From the NCBI GenBank assembly GCA_018242445.1, contig JAFEBW010000006.1, forward strand, positions 1-44,465: DNA of 44,465 bases, read 5' to 3'. The notes below the pieces were generated by a model. It did not search any database, was not told where the DNA came from, and saw only the letters and a program-made list of their open reading frames with translations. The DNA comes from Pseudomonadota bacterium. Lineage in GTDB: Bacteria; Pseudomonadota; Gammaproteobacteria; Xanthomonadales; Xanthomonadaceae. The position numbers were made by a program, and so were the translations under genes. Shown here piece after piece: positions 15,976 through 26,441 of this stretch. Numbering within the stretch: position 1 is the first letter of the stretch; each line of letters starts with the position of its first letter.

Positions 15976-18918
15976 CTAGAACCACCGCCGGTCTTCGCCG
16001 GCGCCATCGACGTTCTCCACGCAGCGGCCGCAGATATCCGGATGCTGCGCGTTCGCGCCCACGTCGGGGCGATGGTGCCAGCAGCGGATGCACTTGCGAT
16101 GCGTGCTCACGACGGCATGGATGCCGACCTTGCTGCCTTGCACGTCCACTTGTTCGGCATCGGCTGCCAGCGCCCCATCGACGAACCGCACTTCGGATGC
16201 GATGAAGAAAAACCGCAGTTCATCGGCAACGGCAGCATAGCGCGCGCGCTGCGCCGCGTCGGCGTGCAACGTCACCTCGGCATCCAGCGCCGCGCCGATG
16301 GCGCCGGCGTTGCGCATGCCTTCCAGCAGCTTCGACGCGCCCGCGCGGATCGCCAGCAGGTCGTTCCAGAACGCGCGTTGCTCGTCCGAACCCTGCATCG
16401 CTTCCAGCCCCTCGTACCAGGTCTGGAACAACACCGATTCGCCGCGCTCGCCCGGCCGCCGCTCCTGCGCGTCCTGCGCTCGCGGCATTGGGGCATCCAT
16501 GCCCGGCAGCAGTTGCCAGATTTCCTCGGCGGTGAACGCCAGCATCGGCGCCAGCCAGCGCACCATCGCCTCGGCGATGCGGTACATCGCGCTCTGCGCG
16601 CTGCGTCGGCCGCGGCTGTCCTCGCGCATCGTGTACAGGCGATCCTTGGTGATGTCCAGATACAGCGAGCCCATCTCGTTGGTGCAGAAGTTCTGCACGC
16701 GCTGGACGATCTCCGGGAAGTCGTAGCGCGCATACGCGGCGACGATGGCCTGCTGCGCATCGAACGCCTGCTGCACCGCCCACTGGTCGAGCAGCAGGCA
16801 ATCGCCCGCCGGCAGCAGGTGCCGCGCAGGGTCGAAACCGTGCAGGTTGCCGAGCAGGAAGCGCGCGGTGTTGCGGATGCGCCGATAGGCGTCGGCCACG
16901 CGCTTGAGGATGGTCGGCGAGAGCGCCATCTCGTTGCGGTAATCGGCCGAAGCGATCCACAGGCGCAGGATGTCGGCGCCGTAATCCTTCATCACGTCCT
17001 GCGGCTCGATGCCGTTGCCCAGCGACTTGGACATCTTGCGGCCCTGCTCGTCCACGGTGAAGCCGTGGGTGAGCACTTCGTCGTAAGGCGCGCGGCCGCG
17101 CATCGCCACCGACGTGAGCAGCGAGGAATGGAACCAGCCGCGGTGCTGGTCGGAGCCTTCCAGATAGATGACCTTGTCGCCCGGCTTGCGCCTCAGGTTT
17201 TCACGCTGGTCGAGCACGCAGAAATGCGTCACGCCCGAGTCGAACCACACGTCGAGGATGTCGGTGACCTTCTCGTACCGATCCGCCTCGTCGCCCAGCA
17301 GTTCGCGCGCGTCCAGCGCGTACCACGCATCCGCGCCTTCCTGTTCCACGCGCAGCGCCACTTGCTCCATCAATTCCACGCTGCGCGGGTGCGGCTGCTG
17401 ATCGGCCTTGTCCACGAACAGCGCGATCGGCACGCCCCAGGTGCGCTGGCGCGAAATGCACCAGTCGGGCCTGCCCTCGACCATCTTGGCGATGCGCTCC
17501 TCGCCCCAGCCCGGAAACCAGCGCACATCCTCGTGGATGGCCTTGAGCGAATCCGCGCGCAGGCCCGCCTGCTCCATGCCGATGAACCACTGCGGGGTGG
17601 TGCGGAACGCGACCGGCGTCTTGTGCCGCCAGCAATGCGGGTAGCTGTGGTTGATCTTCGCGTGCGCGAGCAACACGCCGCGCTCGCGCAGCAGCTCGAT
17701 GATGGCGTCGTTGGCCTTCCAGATGTACTGGCCGGCGAAGATCGGCGTGCCGGGCAGGTACACGCCGTTGCCACCGACCGGATTGAGCTCGTTGGGCGCG
17801 ATGGCATCGACGATGCCGTAGAGCTTGCCGACCGCGAAGTCCTCCGCACCATGGCCCGGCGCGGTGTGCACGGCGCCGGTGCCGTCCTCGGCGGAGACGT
17901 GTTCGCCGAGGATGAGGGGAATCTGGCGCGTTTCGTAGAAAGGATGCTGCAACAACTGGTGCTCGAGATCGGCACCTTTCGCGCGCCCCAGCACCTTCAC
18001 CGAATCGACGCCATAGCGCGCCAGCACGCGCTCGGCCAGCGCTTCGGCGACGACCAGCAGCACGCGACGATCGCCACGCCGAGGACCTTCCGCCAGCACG
18101 TAGTCGAGTTCCGGGCCGAGGGTGACGGCGAAGCTCGCCGGCAACGTCCACGGCGTGGTCGTCCAGATCGGCACCGCGACGATGTCGCCCTCGCCCACGC
18201 CCGCGCCGAACTGCGCGGCGAGCGCCGCCGGGTCGATGGCATCGTAAGCCACGTCCACCGCAGGCGAGGTCTTGTCCTGGTACTCGATCTCCGCCTCGGC
18301 CAGCGCCGAACCGCAGTCGAAGCACCAGTACACCGGCTTGAAGCCGCGCGTCACATGCCCGCGCGCGTGGATTTTCGCCAACGCGCGCAGCATGTCCGCC
18401 TCGTAGCGGAAGTCCATCGTCCGGTACGGGTTGCTCCATTCGCCGAGCACGCCCAGGCGCTTGAAGTCGGCGCGCTGCAGGTCGATCTGTTTGGCCGCGT
18501 ACTCGCGGCACAGCTTGCGGAAGGTCGCCGCATCGACTTTCTGCCCGACCTTGCCGTGCTTCTTCTCGACCGCGATCTCGATCGGCAGGCCGTGGCAATC
18601 CCAGCCCGGCACATACGGCGAGCGGAAGCCGGAGAGCAGCTTGGAGCGGACGACGATGTCCTTGAGGATCTTGTTGACCGCATGCCCGAGATGGATCGCG
18701 CCGTTCGCGTACGGCGGGCCGTCGTGCAGGATGAAGGCATGCTCGCGCGCGGCGGTGTGCTGCTGCAAAGCCGCGTAACGATCGCGCTTTTCCCAGTCGG
18801 CCAGCATGCCCGGCTCGCGCCTGGGCAGGTCGGCCTTCATCGCGAAGGGCGTCTGCGGCAGGTTGATCGAGCCCTTGTAACGGTTGTGTTCGTCGCCGCC
18901 TTTCACCGTGTCGTTCAC
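15976..18918 (-). CDS. ileS: Isoleucine--tRNA ligase
   Basis: A 980-residue class I synthetase that charges tRNA-Ile and edits valine. The HIGH motif is HLGH at residues 76-79 ([12 protein letters not shown]) and the KMSKS motif is at about 626-630. The editing domain lies between ([32 protein letters not shown]). The C-terminal zinc finger is complete, with Cys943, Cys946, Cys963 and Cys966. It is somewhat longer than the ~940-residue norm, with small insertions in the C-terminal third (for example around [17 protein letters not shown]). The stop of ribF overlaps its ATG by four bases. Confidence 0.98.
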   Translation of the reverse strand: MNDTVKGGDEHNRYKGSINLPQTPFAMKADLPRREPGMLADWEKRDRYAALQQHTAAREHAFILHDGPPYANGAIHLGHAVNKILKDIVVRSKLLSGFRSPYVPGWDCHGLPIEIAVEKKHGKVGQKVDAATFRKLCREYAAKQIDLQRADFKRLGVLGEWSNPYRTMDFRYEADMLRALAKIHARGHVTRGFKPVYWCFDCGSALAEAEIEYQDKTSPAVDVAYDAIDPAALAAQFGAGVGEGDIVAVPIWTTTPWTLPASFAVTLGPELDYVLAEGPRRGDRRVLLVVAEALAERVLARYGVDSVKVLGRAKGADLEHQLLQHPFYETRQIPLILGEHVSAEDGTGAVHTAPGHGAEDFAVGKLYGIVDAIAPNELNPVGGNGVYLPGTPIFAGQYIWKANDAIIELLRERGVLLAHAKINHSYPHCWRHKTPVAFRTTPQWFIGMEQAGLRADSLKAIHEDVRWFPGWGEERIAKMVEGRPDWCISRQRTWGVPIALFVDKADQQPHPRSVELMEQVALRVEQEGADAWYALDARELLGDEADRYEKVTDILDVWFDSGVTHFCVLDQRENLRRKPGDKVIYLEGSDQHRGWFHSSLLTSVAMRGRAPYDEVLTHGFTVDEQGRKMSKSLGNGIEPQDVMKDYGADILRLWIASADYRNEMALSPTILKRVADAYRRIRNTARFLLGNLHGFDPARHLLPAGDCLLLDQWAVQQAFDAQQAIVAAYARYDFPEIVQRVQNFCTNEMGSLYLDITKDRLYTMREDSRGRRSAQSAMYRIAEAMVRWLAPMLAFTAEEIWQLLPGMDAPMPRAQDAQERRPGERGESVLFQTWYEGLEAMQGSDEQRAFWNDLLAIRAGASKLLEGMRNAGAIGAALDAEVTLHADAAQRARYAAVADELRFFFIASEVRFVDGALAADAEQVDVQGSKVGIHAVVSTHRKCIRCWHHRPDVGANAQHPDICGRCVENVDGAGEDRRWF

Positions 18919-19898
18919 GCCATCACTCCATCTCGTGGTTGCAACCGGCCCACCGTCGTGCGGGCCAGGATTTCGCGCGCCTGCGCGGCGTCGCGGTGCA
19001 TCTGCGCGGTGAGCGCATCCAGATCCTCGAAGCGCAGTTCATCGCGCAATTTGGCGACGAACTCCACCTCGATGCGGCGGCCGTACAGGTCGCCATCGAA
19101 GTCGAACAGATGCGCTTCGAGCAAAGGCTCGCCGCCCGCGACCGTCGGCCGCGTGCCGAGGCTGGACACGCTCGGCCAGGCATCCAGCCCCGCGCCGTGC
19201 ACGCGGGTGGCGAAGATGCCGCCCAGCGCCGGTCGCTGGCGACCAAAGCGCAAGTTGGCGGTCGGGAAACCGAGCGTGCGGCCCAGTTGCCGCCCACGCA
19301 CGACGCGGCCCGCGTGCGCGTAGCGCCGGCCGAGGCGCAGCGCGGCGGCATCCAGATCACCGGCCGCGAGCAACTCGCGGATGCCCGAACTCGATACGCG
19401 CGCGCCGGCGACCACGGCCGCTTCGATGGCGTGTGCGCCAAAACCGTGCGCAGCGCCTGCGGCTTGCAGCAGGGCCAGATCGCCGGAGCGCCCGTGCCCG
19501 AAGCGGAACTCCGGACCGACCCACACCTCGCGCACGCGCAAGCCAGCGATCAGCACATCGGCGATGAAATCCTGCGCCGACAAGGCCGCCATCCGCGCAT
19601 CGAAACGCAGCAGGCCGACCCGATCCACGCCCAGCGCCAACAGTCCTTCGGCCTTGTCGCGCGGCGGCGACAGGCGCGGCGGCGGCTCGCCGCGGGCGAA
19701 GTACTCGCGCGGCAACGGCTCGAAGCTCAAGGCCACGGATGCGCAACCCAGCGCGCGCGCGCGCGCCACCGCGCGACCGACCAGCGCACGGTGGCCCAGA
19801 TGCAGGCCATCGAAGGCACCGATGCACGCCACGCTGCCGTGGGCGCCGATGTCGGCACCTCGAGGGTCGCGGAACAGGCGATGGCGGGGACGATTCAT
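18915..19898 (-). CDS. ribF: Bifunctional riboflavin kinase / FAD synthetase
   Basis: A 327-residue enzyme that phosphorylates riboflavin to FMN and adenylates FMN to FAD. The N-terminal nucleotidyltransferase shows [16 protein letters not shown] (25-40) and [16 protein letters not shown], with [14 protein letters not shown] before the linker. The C-terminal kinase domain begins [20 protein letters not shown], with the TAN motif, and ends [20 protein letters not shown]. It sits between murJ and ileS, the usual place in gammaproteobacteria, and its stop overlaps the ileS start (ATGA), indicating coupling. Confidence 0.97.
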   Translation of the reverse strand: MNRPRHRLFRDPRGADIGAHGSVACIGAFDGLHLGHRALVGRAVARARALGCASVALSFEPLPREYFARGEPPPRLSPPRDKAEGLLALGVDRVGLLRFDARMAALSAQDFIADVLIAGLRVREVWVGPEFRFGHGRSGDLALLQAAGAAHGFGAHAIEAAVVAGARVSSSGIRELLAAGDLDAAALRLGRRYAHAGRVVRGRQLGRTLGFPTANLRFGRQRPALGGIFATRVHGAGLDAWPSVSSLGTRPTVAGGEPLLEAHLFDFDGDLYGRRIEVEFVAKLRDELRFEDLDALTAQMHRDAAQAREILARTTVGRLQPRDGVMA

Positions 19899-19931
19899 GA
19901 ACCGGGCATCATAACCGCAGCGCTGGTGCCG

Positions 19932-21650
19932 TCAGTGCTCGCGCAGGTCGCGCGGACGCAAGCCCATCGCCAGCATCGCCAGCGCATAAGTCGCTACGCC
20001 CGCGAGCACGATGCCGCCGAGCCACACGACCCGGTGCCATGCCGGCACCGCGGTGAAATCCGGCCCCCAGTGCAGGCCCAGCAAGATCACCGCGACCATC
20101 GCCATGCAGGCCACCAGCAGGCGCGCACCGAAACGCAGCCAGCCGGGCTGGCGCTGGTACACCCCGGTCTTGCGCAACCAGTGCCACAACAGCGCCAGAT
20201 TCAGATAACTCGCCGCCGCGCTGGCCATGCCCAGGGCGAAGTGCAGGCCCGGGATGGTGGCGAACATCGTCGCCAGCGACGCGGAGCGAGAAGCCGCGAT
20301 GGCGGCGTCCGTGGCTAGCTCGCCGCCGGGTGCCCACCATCGATGCGTGGCGGCGAACCACAGCGCGCCGAGAAACAGGAAGTTGAGAAACATGTTGGCG
20401 ATCAGCGATGCGATGCCTGCCTTGACCGGCGTTTTGGTGTCCTGGCGCGCGTAGAACGCCGGCAGCACGACTTTCACCAGCGCGAACGCCGGCAGGCCGA
20501 AGCTCAGCCCGAACACCGACAGCGCGGCCATCCGCGAGTCGAAGGGTTGGTAGTGGCCGTACTGGAACAAGGTCGCCACCAATGGCACCGACAGGAACAT
20601 CAACCCGAGCATCGCCGGCACCGCGATCATCAAGGTGGTGCGCAGGCCCCAGTCCAGCGATTTGGAGAAACCGTCGCGGTCGGTGTTGACGTGATGGCGC
20701 GCGAGCGTGGGCAGGATCACCGTGCCCAGGGCGATGCCGAACACGCCCAGCGGCAATTCGAGGAAGCGGTCGGCCTGCGACAGCCAGCTCTGCGAGCCGA
20801 CGAACAGCAGCGAGGCGATCACCGTATCCAGCAGCAAGTTGACCTGCGCGATCGAGGAACCGAACAGGGTCGGCACCATCAGCTTCATCACCTTGCGCAC
20901 GTCCGGATGGCGAAAGCCCATCCGCGGCAACGACAGCAGATCGAGCCTGGCCATGTCCGGCAACAGGCACAGCAACTGGATGATGCCGCCGATCAGGATG
21001 GCCCAGCCCAGCGATTCGATCCGCCAGTCGATCTGCGGCGGCAGCGGCCTCGAACCGAGCGCCGGCGTCAGCCACAGCGCGCAGGCGATCATGCTCAGGT
21101 TCAGCAGCACCGGCACCAGCGCCGGCATGGCGAAGCGGTGGAAGCTGTTGAGCGCGCCGCCGGCCAGCGCGGTCAGCGAGACGAACAGGATGAAGGGGAA
21201 GGTCAACCGCAGCAGGTGCACCGTGAGATCGAATTTTTCCGGACTCTCCAACGCGCCCGGCGAGAACACCGTGGCCACCTGCGGGGCGAACACCATCCCG
21301 AGGCCGACGATCAGCACCAGCACACCGGCCAACGAACCGGCGGTGCGTGCGACCAGTTCCTTCAGGTCGGCGTGGCTGCGCTTTTCCTTGATCTCGGTGA
21401 ACACCGGCACGAAGGCGGTGGTGAACGAACCCTCGGCGAACAGCCGACGCATGAAGTTCGGGATGCGGAATGCCACCCAGAAGGCGTCGGTGGCCGCGCT
21501 CACGCCGAACACGCGGCTGATGATCATGTCGCGCACCAGGCCGAACACGCGGCTGACCAGGGTCATGCTGCTGAACGAGAGCACCGAGCGCAGCATCGAG
21601 GGGCGCTTCGTCCCGTGCGCCGCAGGCAGGGGTGTTTGACTCATCCCCAT
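19932..21650 (-). CDS. murJ: Lipid II flippase MurJ
   Basis: A 572-residue MOP-superfamily membrane protein that flips lipid II for peptidoglycan synthesis. After a short polar N-terminus it shows the family core SFSSMTLVSRVFGLVRDMII, then SRVFGVSAATDAFWVAFRIP, RLFAEGSFTTAFVPVF and QVNLLLDTVIASLL, across about 14 hydrophobic spans. Three starts are possible: 21650, 21644 and 21596. I take 21650 because a GGTGG lies a few bases upstream. This 5' end contains the -35 of the divergent rpsT promoter. The gene is longer than the E. coli protein (511 residues), partly through the N-terminus and a larger loop (GGELATDAAIAASRS). Confidence 0.95.
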   Translation of the reverse strand: MGMSQTPLPAAHGTKRPSMLRSVLSFSSMTLVSRVFGLVRDMIISRVFGVSAATDAFWVAFRIPNFMRRLFAEGSFTTAFVPVFTEIKEKRSHADLKELVARTAGSLAGVLVLIVGLGMVFAPQVATVFSPGALESPEKFDLTVHLLRLTFPFILFVSLTALAGGALNSFHRFAMPALVPVLLNLSMIACALWLTPALGSRPLPPQIDWRIESLGWAILIGGIIQLLCLLPDMARLDLLSLPRMGFRHPDVRKVMKLMVPTLFGSSIAQVNLLLDTVIASLLFVGSQSWLSQADRFLELPLGVFGIALGTVILPTLARHHVNTDRDGFSKSLDWGLRTTLMIAVPAMLGLMFLSVPLVATLFQYGHYQPFDSRMAALSVFGLSFGLPAFALVKVVLPAFYARQDTKTPVKAGIASLIANMFLNFLFLGALWFAATHRWWAPGGELATDAAIAASRSASLATMFATIPGLHFALGMASAAASYLNLALLWHWLRKTGVYQRQPGWLRFGARLLVACMAMVAVILLGLHWGPDFTAVPAWHRVVWLGGIVLAGVATYALAMLAMGLRPRDLREH

Positions 21651-21725
21651 CGAACCACCATAATATGCAGTCTTTTCACGCCATCCCCTTCATTTCCGTC
21701 GCACCGCGACCCGCATCGTCAGGAG
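21636..21725 (+). promoter_or_regulatory. rpsT promoter and ribosome binding site
   Basis: TTGACT (21636-21641) and CATAAT (21659-21664) are separated by 17 bases, a good sigma-70 promoter lying inside the first codons and leader of divergent murJ. AGGAG at 21721-21725 sits seven bases before the TTG start of rpsT. The minus strand offers TATTAT at the same spot as a possible murJ -10. Confidence 0.7.
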
Positions 21726-21732
21726 TTTTCCC

Positions 21733-22002
21733 TTGGCCAACATCAAGTCCGCCAAAAAGCGCGCCAAGCAGGCCGAGGTTCATCGCGCCCGCAACGCCAG
21801 CGCCCGTTCCATGCTGCGCACCGCCGTCAAGAAGGTGCTCAAGGCCATCCACGCCGGCGACGCCGCCGCCGCGACGACCGCCTTCAGCACCGCCCAGCCG
21901 ATCCTCGATCGCTACTCCGCGCGCGGCCTGATCCACAAGAACAAGGCCGCCCGCCACAAGAGCCGCCTGACCGCACGCATCAAGGCGCTCAAGGCCGCCT
22001 GA
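21733..22002 (+). CDS. rpsT: 30S ribosomal protein S20 (TTG start)
   Basis: An 89-residue basic protein of the small subunit: [37 protein letters not shown], and [20 protein letters not shown]. The standard S20 N-terminus ([10 protein letters not shown]) is reached only if translation begins at the TTG at 21733, with AGGAG seven bases upstream. No in-frame ATG is available there; the first internal ATG would delete about 27 residues. E. coli rpsT also starts with UUG, where the weak start is part of autogenous control, so the same regulation is plausible here. It is divergent from murJ and followed by two tandem terminators. Confidence 0.97.
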   Translation: MANIKSAKKRAKQAEVHRARNASARSMLRTAVKKVLKAIHAGDAAAATTAFSTAQPILDRYSARGLIHKNKAARHKSRLTARIKALKAA

Positions 22003-22030
22003 TCCGCAGCGCAACCAGGTATTCGACGAA

Positions 22031-22069
22031 AGCCGGCGCATGCCGGCTTTCGCTTTTTCGGAAACCCGC
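22031..22069. terminator. Rho-independent terminator after rpsT, copy 1
   Basis: AAAGCCGGCG-CA-TGCCGGCTTT is a stem followed by CGCTTTTT on the plus strand. It ends rpsT and may also serve obgE from the other side. It is the first unit of a 39-base tandem duplication. Confidence 0.8.
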
Positions 22070-22108
22070 AGCCGGCGCACGCCGGCTTTCGCTTTTCCGG
22101 AAACCCGC
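22070..22108. terminator. Rho-independent terminator after rpsT, copy 2 (tandem duplicate)
   Basis: It repeats the preceding 39 bases with two substitutions (GCGCACGCC for GCGCATGCC, and CTTTTCC for CTTTTTC). The stem and T-run are preserved. It gives back-to-back terminators between convergent rpsT and obgE. Confidence 0.75.
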
Positions 22109-22125
22109 AGACGACCCCACCCCAA

Positions 22126-22149
22126 CCCTCCGCTGCAAACAGGGGAGGG
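22126..22149. repeat. Degenerate REP-like palindrome before the obgE stop
   Basis: CCCTCCGCTG (22126-22135), CAAA, then CAGGGGAGGG (22140-22149), with nine of ten positions paired. It is related in style to the C-rich/G-rich palindromes elsewhere in the window but has a different centre. Confidence 0.5.
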
Positions 22150-22175
22150 AGACGGGAGCCGTACTGTTCGCGCCA

Positions 22176-23419
<1,244 letters not shown>

Positions 23420-23430
23420 CGCGAAGCGCC

Positions 23431-23461
23431 AAAACACGAAGCCCCGCGAACGCGGGGCTTC
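23431..23461 (-). terminator. Terminator after rpmA
   Basis: On the minus strand GAAGCCCCGCG-TT-CGCGGGGCTTC (arms 23438-23448 and 23451-23461, perfect 11 bp) is followed by GTGTTTTGG. It lies 24 bases after the rpmA stop and would separate rplU-rpmA from obgE. Confidence 0.8.
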
Positions 23462-23484
23462 GGGAAGCAACGGCAGGCGCAGGC

Positions 23485-23745
23485 TTACTCGCCGGCGACC
23501 ACGCTGACCGTGCGGCGGCTCTTGGGGCCCTTGACCGCGAAATTCACCACGCCGTCGCGCAGGGCGAACAAGGTGTGGTCGCGGCCCATGCCCACGCCGA
23601 GGCCGGCATGGTACTCGGTGCCGCGCTGGCGGATGATGATGTTGCCCGCTTCCACCGCCTGCCCGCCGTACAACTTCACGCCCAGGTACTTGGGGTTGGA
23701 ATCGCGGCCGTTGCGTGTGCTGCCGCCTGCCTTTTTGTGTGCCAT
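23485..23745 (-). CDS. rpmA: 50S ribosomal protein L27
   Basis: An 86-residue protein whose N-terminus reaches the peptidyl-transferase centre. It reads [60 protein letters not shown] and ends [15 protein letters not shown]. It lies 12 bases downstream of rplU, with GGAGAT as a strong ribosome site before the ATG. Confidence 0.98.
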   Translation of the reverse strand: MAHKKAGGSTRNGRDSNPKYLGVKLYGGQAVEAGNIIIRQRGTEYHAGLGVGMGRDHTLFALRDGVVNFAVKGPKSRRTVSVVAGE

Positions 23746-23757
23746 GGCGCGATCTCC

Positions 23758-24075
23758 TTACTTGGCGCCGGCATGGATGCCGGTGATTTCGATTTCGGTG
23801 TAATGCTGGCGGTGGCCCATCTGCTTGCGATGGTGCTTGCGCCGGCGGAACTTGACGATGCGGATCTTGTCGGCGCGGCCGTGCGACTTGATCGTCGCGG
23901 CGACCGTTGCGCCCTTGAGCGCATCGCCCACGCTGACCTGCTCGCCGTCGGCGAGCATCAGCACCTGGTCGAACTGCACCGCCGCTCCGACGTCGCCGTC
24001 GAGCTTCTCCACGCGCAGGGTCTCGCCCTGCATCACACGGTACTGCTTGCCGCCCGTGACCAATACTGCGTACAT
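23758..24075 (-). CDS. rplU: 50S ribosomal protein L21
   Basis: A 105-residue ribosomal protein: [40 protein letters not shown], and [20 protein letters not shown] ending in [15 protein letters not shown]. It is the first gene of the rplU-rpmA unit, preceded by AAAGGACA as ribosome site and by a good promoter about 65 bases upstream. Confidence 0.98.
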   Translation of the reverse strand: MYAVLVTGGKQYRVMQGETLRVEKLDGDVGAAVQFDQVLMLADGEQVSVGDALKGATVAATIKSHGRADKIRIVKFRRRKHHRKQMGHRQHYTEIEITGIHAGAK

Positions 24076-24139
24076 GACCGATTGTCCTTTGTAGTTATTT
24101 TACGGTTCACCCGCCCGCATCGACGCGGACAGAAGCGGG

Positions 24140-24168
24140 ATTGTGACCGAAAATTCCTTTCGGGTCAA
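24140..24168 (-). promoter_or_regulatory. rplU promoter
   Basis: On the minus strand TTGACC (24163-24168) and CACAAT (24140-24145) are separated by exactly 17 bases. The spacer contains a small dyad (CCGAAAGGAATTTTCGG). Transcription would begin near 24133, leaving a leader of about 58 bases before the rplU ATG. Confidence 0.7.
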
Positions 24169-24296
24169 ACGCTTTCGCATCACAAGCCCGCCCCGACGCG
24201 CCCGCGCGCCATCGAGAACCGGGGCAACACGAAAAGCAGGCCGACACCCGCAGTTACAATCCACAGGTCTTTTTTCCGCGGCATCGAACCGTCCCC

Positions 24297-24974
24297 ATGC
24301 GCCTGTCGCTCGCCCTCACCTTCTGCTTCCTGCTGCTGCCTGCGCTCGCTTCCGCAGCCGACGGCCAGCCATCCTCCAGCGGCCGCTCGATTCCCTACGC
24401 CAGCCTGCATGCGCCGCTGGCGGCGGTTCGGCAAGCCGATCCGGCAGGCATCGTGACCCAATCCCTGTGCGCCGAGGCGGCCATTGCTGGGCAAGCCTTG
24501 CCGGCGAGCCTGCGCATCGAATTGCGCATCGGGTCGGCCACCACGAACCTGCCACTGGACGCCCACGGCTGCATCAGCCTGCCGACCGTTGCCACGTCGG
24601 AAGCCGCGACCGCAGCCGTGTGGATCAACCAGCCGAAAGACGCCGTGAAACTGGTCGAAACCTTCCGGATGCGAACGCCCACCTCCACCCGCATCGCTTA
24701 CGGGCAACTCATGGAAAGCCTGCCGGTGCTGGCGCGCATCCGCGCGCAACACATCCCCATCGGCAACATGGCGGTGCGTGCCGCACAAGGCGTCGAGCTC
24801 GCCTTCGATCCCGCCACCCCGCAGACCGTCACCATCGGCAGCGGTACGCATGCCACGACGTGGCGCACCGATCCTGCCGGGCATGTGCGCATCCCCTTCG
24901 ACGCGCATCTCCCCGCCGACACGCAGGTCGTCCTCGGCGCCATTCCAATCGCCTTGCAACCGTATTCGGAATAA
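24297..24974 (+). CDS. Exported protein of unknown function
   Basis: A 225-residue protein with a clear signal peptide (MRLSLALTFCFLLLPALASA, cleavage near residue 20). The mature part begins DGQPSSSGRSIPYASLHAPL. It has alternating hydrophobic stretches suggestive of a beta-rich periplasmic domain, including NLPLDAHGCISLPTVA, VKLVETFRMRTPTSTRIAYG, and paired 'LPADTQVVLGAIPIAL' strands at the end. Two cysteines (near 58 and 92 of the precursor) could form a disulfide. I recall similar Xanthomonadales proteins annotated as DUF2987, but I am not sure this belongs. It is divergent from rplU, alone on its strand, and has no visible Shine-Dalgarno. Confidence 0.7.
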   Translation: MRLSLALTFCFLLLPALASAADGQPSSSGRSIPYASLHAPLAAVRQADPAGIVTQSLCAEAAIAGQALPASLRIELRIGSATTNLPLDAHGCISLPTVATSEAATAAVWINQPKDAVKLVETFRMRTPTSTRIAYGQLMESLPVLARIRAQHIPIGNMAVRAAQGVELAFDPATPQTVTIGSGTHATTWRTDPAGHVRIPFDAHLPADTQVVLGAIPIALQPYSE

Positions 24975-25168
24975 GGCGGCGCTGCTGCATCAGCGTTGCC
25001 AGCCGGCCACGGGCGGCCGCAGGCTGATCTCATCCGGGAGGAACGCTTCCGCGCTTCCACAAACCGCGAGATCGGCACGCAGCGATGCGCACGCGCTGGC
25101 CCGCGCGCACCGCGCATCACGAGCGTGCAGGCGCAGGGGCCGTTCGGCGGCTCTGGCATGATGCCGCC

Positions 25169-26323
25169 ATGACGCCGCGCCAGCGCTACCTCTACGCGCA
25201 GTACTACTTCTGGTACTACGCCGCGGTCGGCGCGTACACGCCCTATGTCGGGCGCTGGGTGGTGTCGCTCGGGCACGGCGGCTTCATGGCCAGCGCGATG
25301 ATCGGATTGTGGTATGCATCGCGCATCGCCGGCCCGCCGCTGTGGACGCAGGCGACCTCGCGCAGTGCGCGCCCCGGCTTGTGGCTGGTGCATGGCAGTG
25401 CGTTGGGGTTACTCACCTTCGCCGCCTTCACGCTCACCCGCGACACCCTGCCCCTGCTCGCGGTGATGGCGGTGTTCGGCCTGTTCTACAACGCCTTGCT
25501 GCCGCAGTTCGAGGCGATGACCCTGACCGCGCTCGGGCACGCCAGCCACGAGTACGGCCGCATCCGCCTGTGGGGTTCGCTGGGTTTTCTGGTCGTCGCC
25601 GGCAGCTATGGCTGGTTGCTCGATCGCCTCGGTGACGCGGCGTTTCCGTGGCTGTGCCTGCCTTTGCTCGCCGCCGCCGTGCTCGCCGCCTGGCCGCATC
25701 GCGACGACCCGCCGCCAGTGCGGCAAGCCACCACCCCGCACGAACACCTGTGGCAGCGCCCGGGCGTGCGCCGCTTCCTGATCGTGGCCATGCTCGCGCA
25801 GGCGGGCTTCGGCACCTTCTACGTGTTCTACACGCTGCACATGCAAGCGCACGGCCACGATGGCCTGCACGTGGGCATCCTGTGGGCGCTGGGCGTGCTG
25901 GCGGAGATCGTGATGTTCTGGTTCTCGCCGGGCTTGCTTGCGCGCTACGGCGCGCAACGGCTGCTCGGCTGGAGCCTTGCCATCGGCGCATTGCGCTGGA
26001 CGGCGGTCGCGCTGTGGCCGGCTTCGTTCGTGCTGATGGCCGCCGCGCAGCTCACCCACGCCTTCGGCTTCGCGGTGTTCCAGGCCTGCCTGATGCGGAT
26101 GATGTCGGCGTATTTCCCCGGCGCGCGCGCCGCGGCCGGGCAAGGCCTGCTGTACGGCTTCAGCTCGGGTTTCGGCGGCGTGCTCGGCGCGGCAGTCGCG
26201 GCGGTGCTGTGGCACTACGGCGGCGGGCGCCGGGCCTTCCTCGGCGGCGCGGCGCTGACCGCGCTGGCGTGGCTGATCCATGCCCTTCGTCGCAACGGCG
26301 CAGGGATCGCGCACCCGGCATGA
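25169..26323 (+). CDS. MFS transporter (3-phenylpropionate-type, HcaT-like)
   Basis: A 384-residue inner-membrane transporter with about 12 spans. The beginning, RYLYAQYYFWYYAAVGAYTP, then Y-GRWVVSLGHGGFMASAMI, the EYGRIRLWGSLGFLVVAGSY block and FLIVAMLAQAGFGTFYVFYT match the MFS subgroup that includes HcaT and other sugar- or nucleoside-like permeases. The GRIRLWGSLGF segment is characteristic of that subgroup. The substrate cannot be inferred from the neighbours. I chose the ATG at 25169; the frame is open further upstream only in low-quality sequence. The C-terminal ALRRNGAGIAHPA is probably cytosolic. Confidence 0.85.
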   Translation: MTPRQRYLYAQYYFWYYAAVGAYTPYVGRWVVSLGHGGFMASAMIGLWYASRIAGPPLWTQATSRSARPGLWLVHGSALGLLTFAAFTLTRDTLPLLAVMAVFGLFYNALLPQFEAMTLTALGHASHEYGRIRLWGSLGFLVVAGSYGWLLDRLGDAAFPWLCLPLLAAAVLAAWPHRDDPPPVRQATTPHEHLWQRPGVRRFLIVAMLAQAGFGTFYVFYTLHMQAHGHDGLHVGILWALGVLAEIVMFWFSPGLLARYGAQRLLGWSLAIGALRWTAVALWPASFVLMAAAQLTHAFGFAVFQACLMRMMSAYFPGARAAAGQGLLYGFSSGFGGVLGAAVAAVLWHYGGGRRAFLGGAALTALAWLIHALRRNGAGIAHPA

Positions 26324-26441
26324 GCCGCGCGCACGGGCAACCGATCGCCCACGGAGTCATCGACGCCGCAACGGCGTTGCCGCAGTCTCGCGGCATACAC
26401 TGCACGCTGCCCCCCATCTGCATCCACCCAGAGGAATCGCC

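Noticed and set aside
15877..19323. A very long plus-strand open frame (over 1100 codons) opposite ileS
   Set aside because: It is antisense to a clear ileS with all motifs. Its product is Arg/His/Ala-rich low-information sequence, an expected by-product of high-GC third positions.
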